A program made the position numbers and the translations under genes. The notes under the pieces were generated by a model. The model was not told the DNA's origin. It worked only from the letters and a program-made list of their open reading frames with translations, and did not search any database. A stretch of 13,710 nt of DNA. Source: Chloroflexota bacterium. Its GTDB lineage: Bacteria; Chloroflexota; Limnocylindria; Limnocylindrales; CSP1-4. The stretch lies in contig JADGQG010000032.1 in assembly GCA_017882025.1 (NCBI GenBank), forward strand, positions 1-13,710, given 5' to 3'. Below, in pieces: positions 13,418 through 13,710 of the stretch (position 1 is its first letter; each line of letters opens with the position of its first letter).

Positions 13418-13710
13418 CTACGGCGTCGCGATCCCGGTCTCGATGTATTGGCCGGTGTGGCAGTCGAGGATGACGAAGGAGGTCGAGATCGGACCGATCA
13501 GTGACGGACGCGCCAGACCCACTGATCGGGCGGAGGCGGAGCGATCTTGGGGTTCGGATCGGGCTCGAACTGCCGGAACGGGCCCGCTTCTGCCTGGACG
13601 ATCCCGGTCATGCCGACCCCGAACCGTCGCGCAATCGCGATCGCCTGATCTCTGCCGAGTGGCACCGGCAAGGCTGCCGTTGCCGCGGAGGTGCCGACGG
13701 ACGCGATCGG
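13418..13710 (-). pseudogene. 3' part of an unidentified gene with an apparent frameshift (runs off the right edge)
   Basis: Reading the minus strand from the window edge, one frame is open for 70 codons (13710-13501) and stops at TGA 13500-13498. The peptide is coding-like: 'LGRDQAIAIARRFGVGMTG', then a proline-rich turn and 'PDQWVWRVRH'. A second frame, offset by one base, takes over at the stop with 'LIGPISTSFVILDCHTGQYI' and ends at TAG 13420-13418. Of its 27 codons, 25 end in G or C. Re-reading one base near 13504 joins the two as '...WVWRVR-SLIGPIS...', which looks like one domain. This suggests a lost base in the genome, a sequencing or assembly error, or a -1 recoding site; no slippery heptamer is evident. 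The N-terminus lies outside and the family is not recognised. The tail 'VILDCHTGQYI' resembles the beta-hairpin of PepSY-like domains, only as a suggestion. Confidence 0.55.

Overview
The window is strongly G+C-rich, with nearly every codon in the clear genes ending in G or C. GTG is used freely as a start codon. A MerR-type HspR repressor sits with lon, a zinc-finger-less DnaJ and clpB, which points to a high-GC, non-model lineage. A Chloroflexota-like bacterium is my best guess, with Actinomycetota as the alternative; nothing in the window settles this.

Left part (1-7767), all on the + strand. The 3' end of a TrkA-type potassium-uptake regulator (2-391) is followed by about 360 bases without a clear gene. 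These contain a direct repeat, a GC-rich hairpin and a good promoter, TTGACA-N18-CATACT at 584-613. An inverted repeat with the geometry of the HspR operator HAIR lies over this promoter. Downstream come a leader hairpin, a 32-codon leader ORF with its own ribosome binding site (752-850), hspR (864-1274), lon (1387-3858), a class II dnaJ (3909-4952) and clpB (5017-7767). This reads as one heat-shock operon: HspR would repress its own promoter, and the operon supplies a protease, a J-protein co-chaperone and a disaggregase. The dnaK and grpE partners are not in the window.

Middle (7768-10027). Downstream of clpB lies a compact element of about 190 bp with imperfect terminal inverted repeats of about 38 bp and further internal hairpins. 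It resembles a MITE or a structured RNA. Next come a Nudix hydrolase of the CoA-pyrophosphatase type (+) and, convergent to it, a two-gene minus-strand unit: a small three-helix membrane protein followed by a cupin protein.

Right part (10028-13710). A full-length PurH homologue (+) has both expected domains but lacks several residues regarded as conserved or catalytic, mainly in its IMP cyclohydrolase half. After about 490 bases with at most a tiny antisense ORF, a lipoprotein carrying a SecD-like periplasmic domain (+) converges on a second small lipoprotein (-). At the right edge is the 3' end of a minus-strand gene whose reading frame breaks about 28 codons before a natural-looking C-terminus.

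The genes from 8183 rightwards look like ordinary housekeeping and unknown genes with no evident functional link. The coherent system in the window is the HspR-controlled proteostasis operon.
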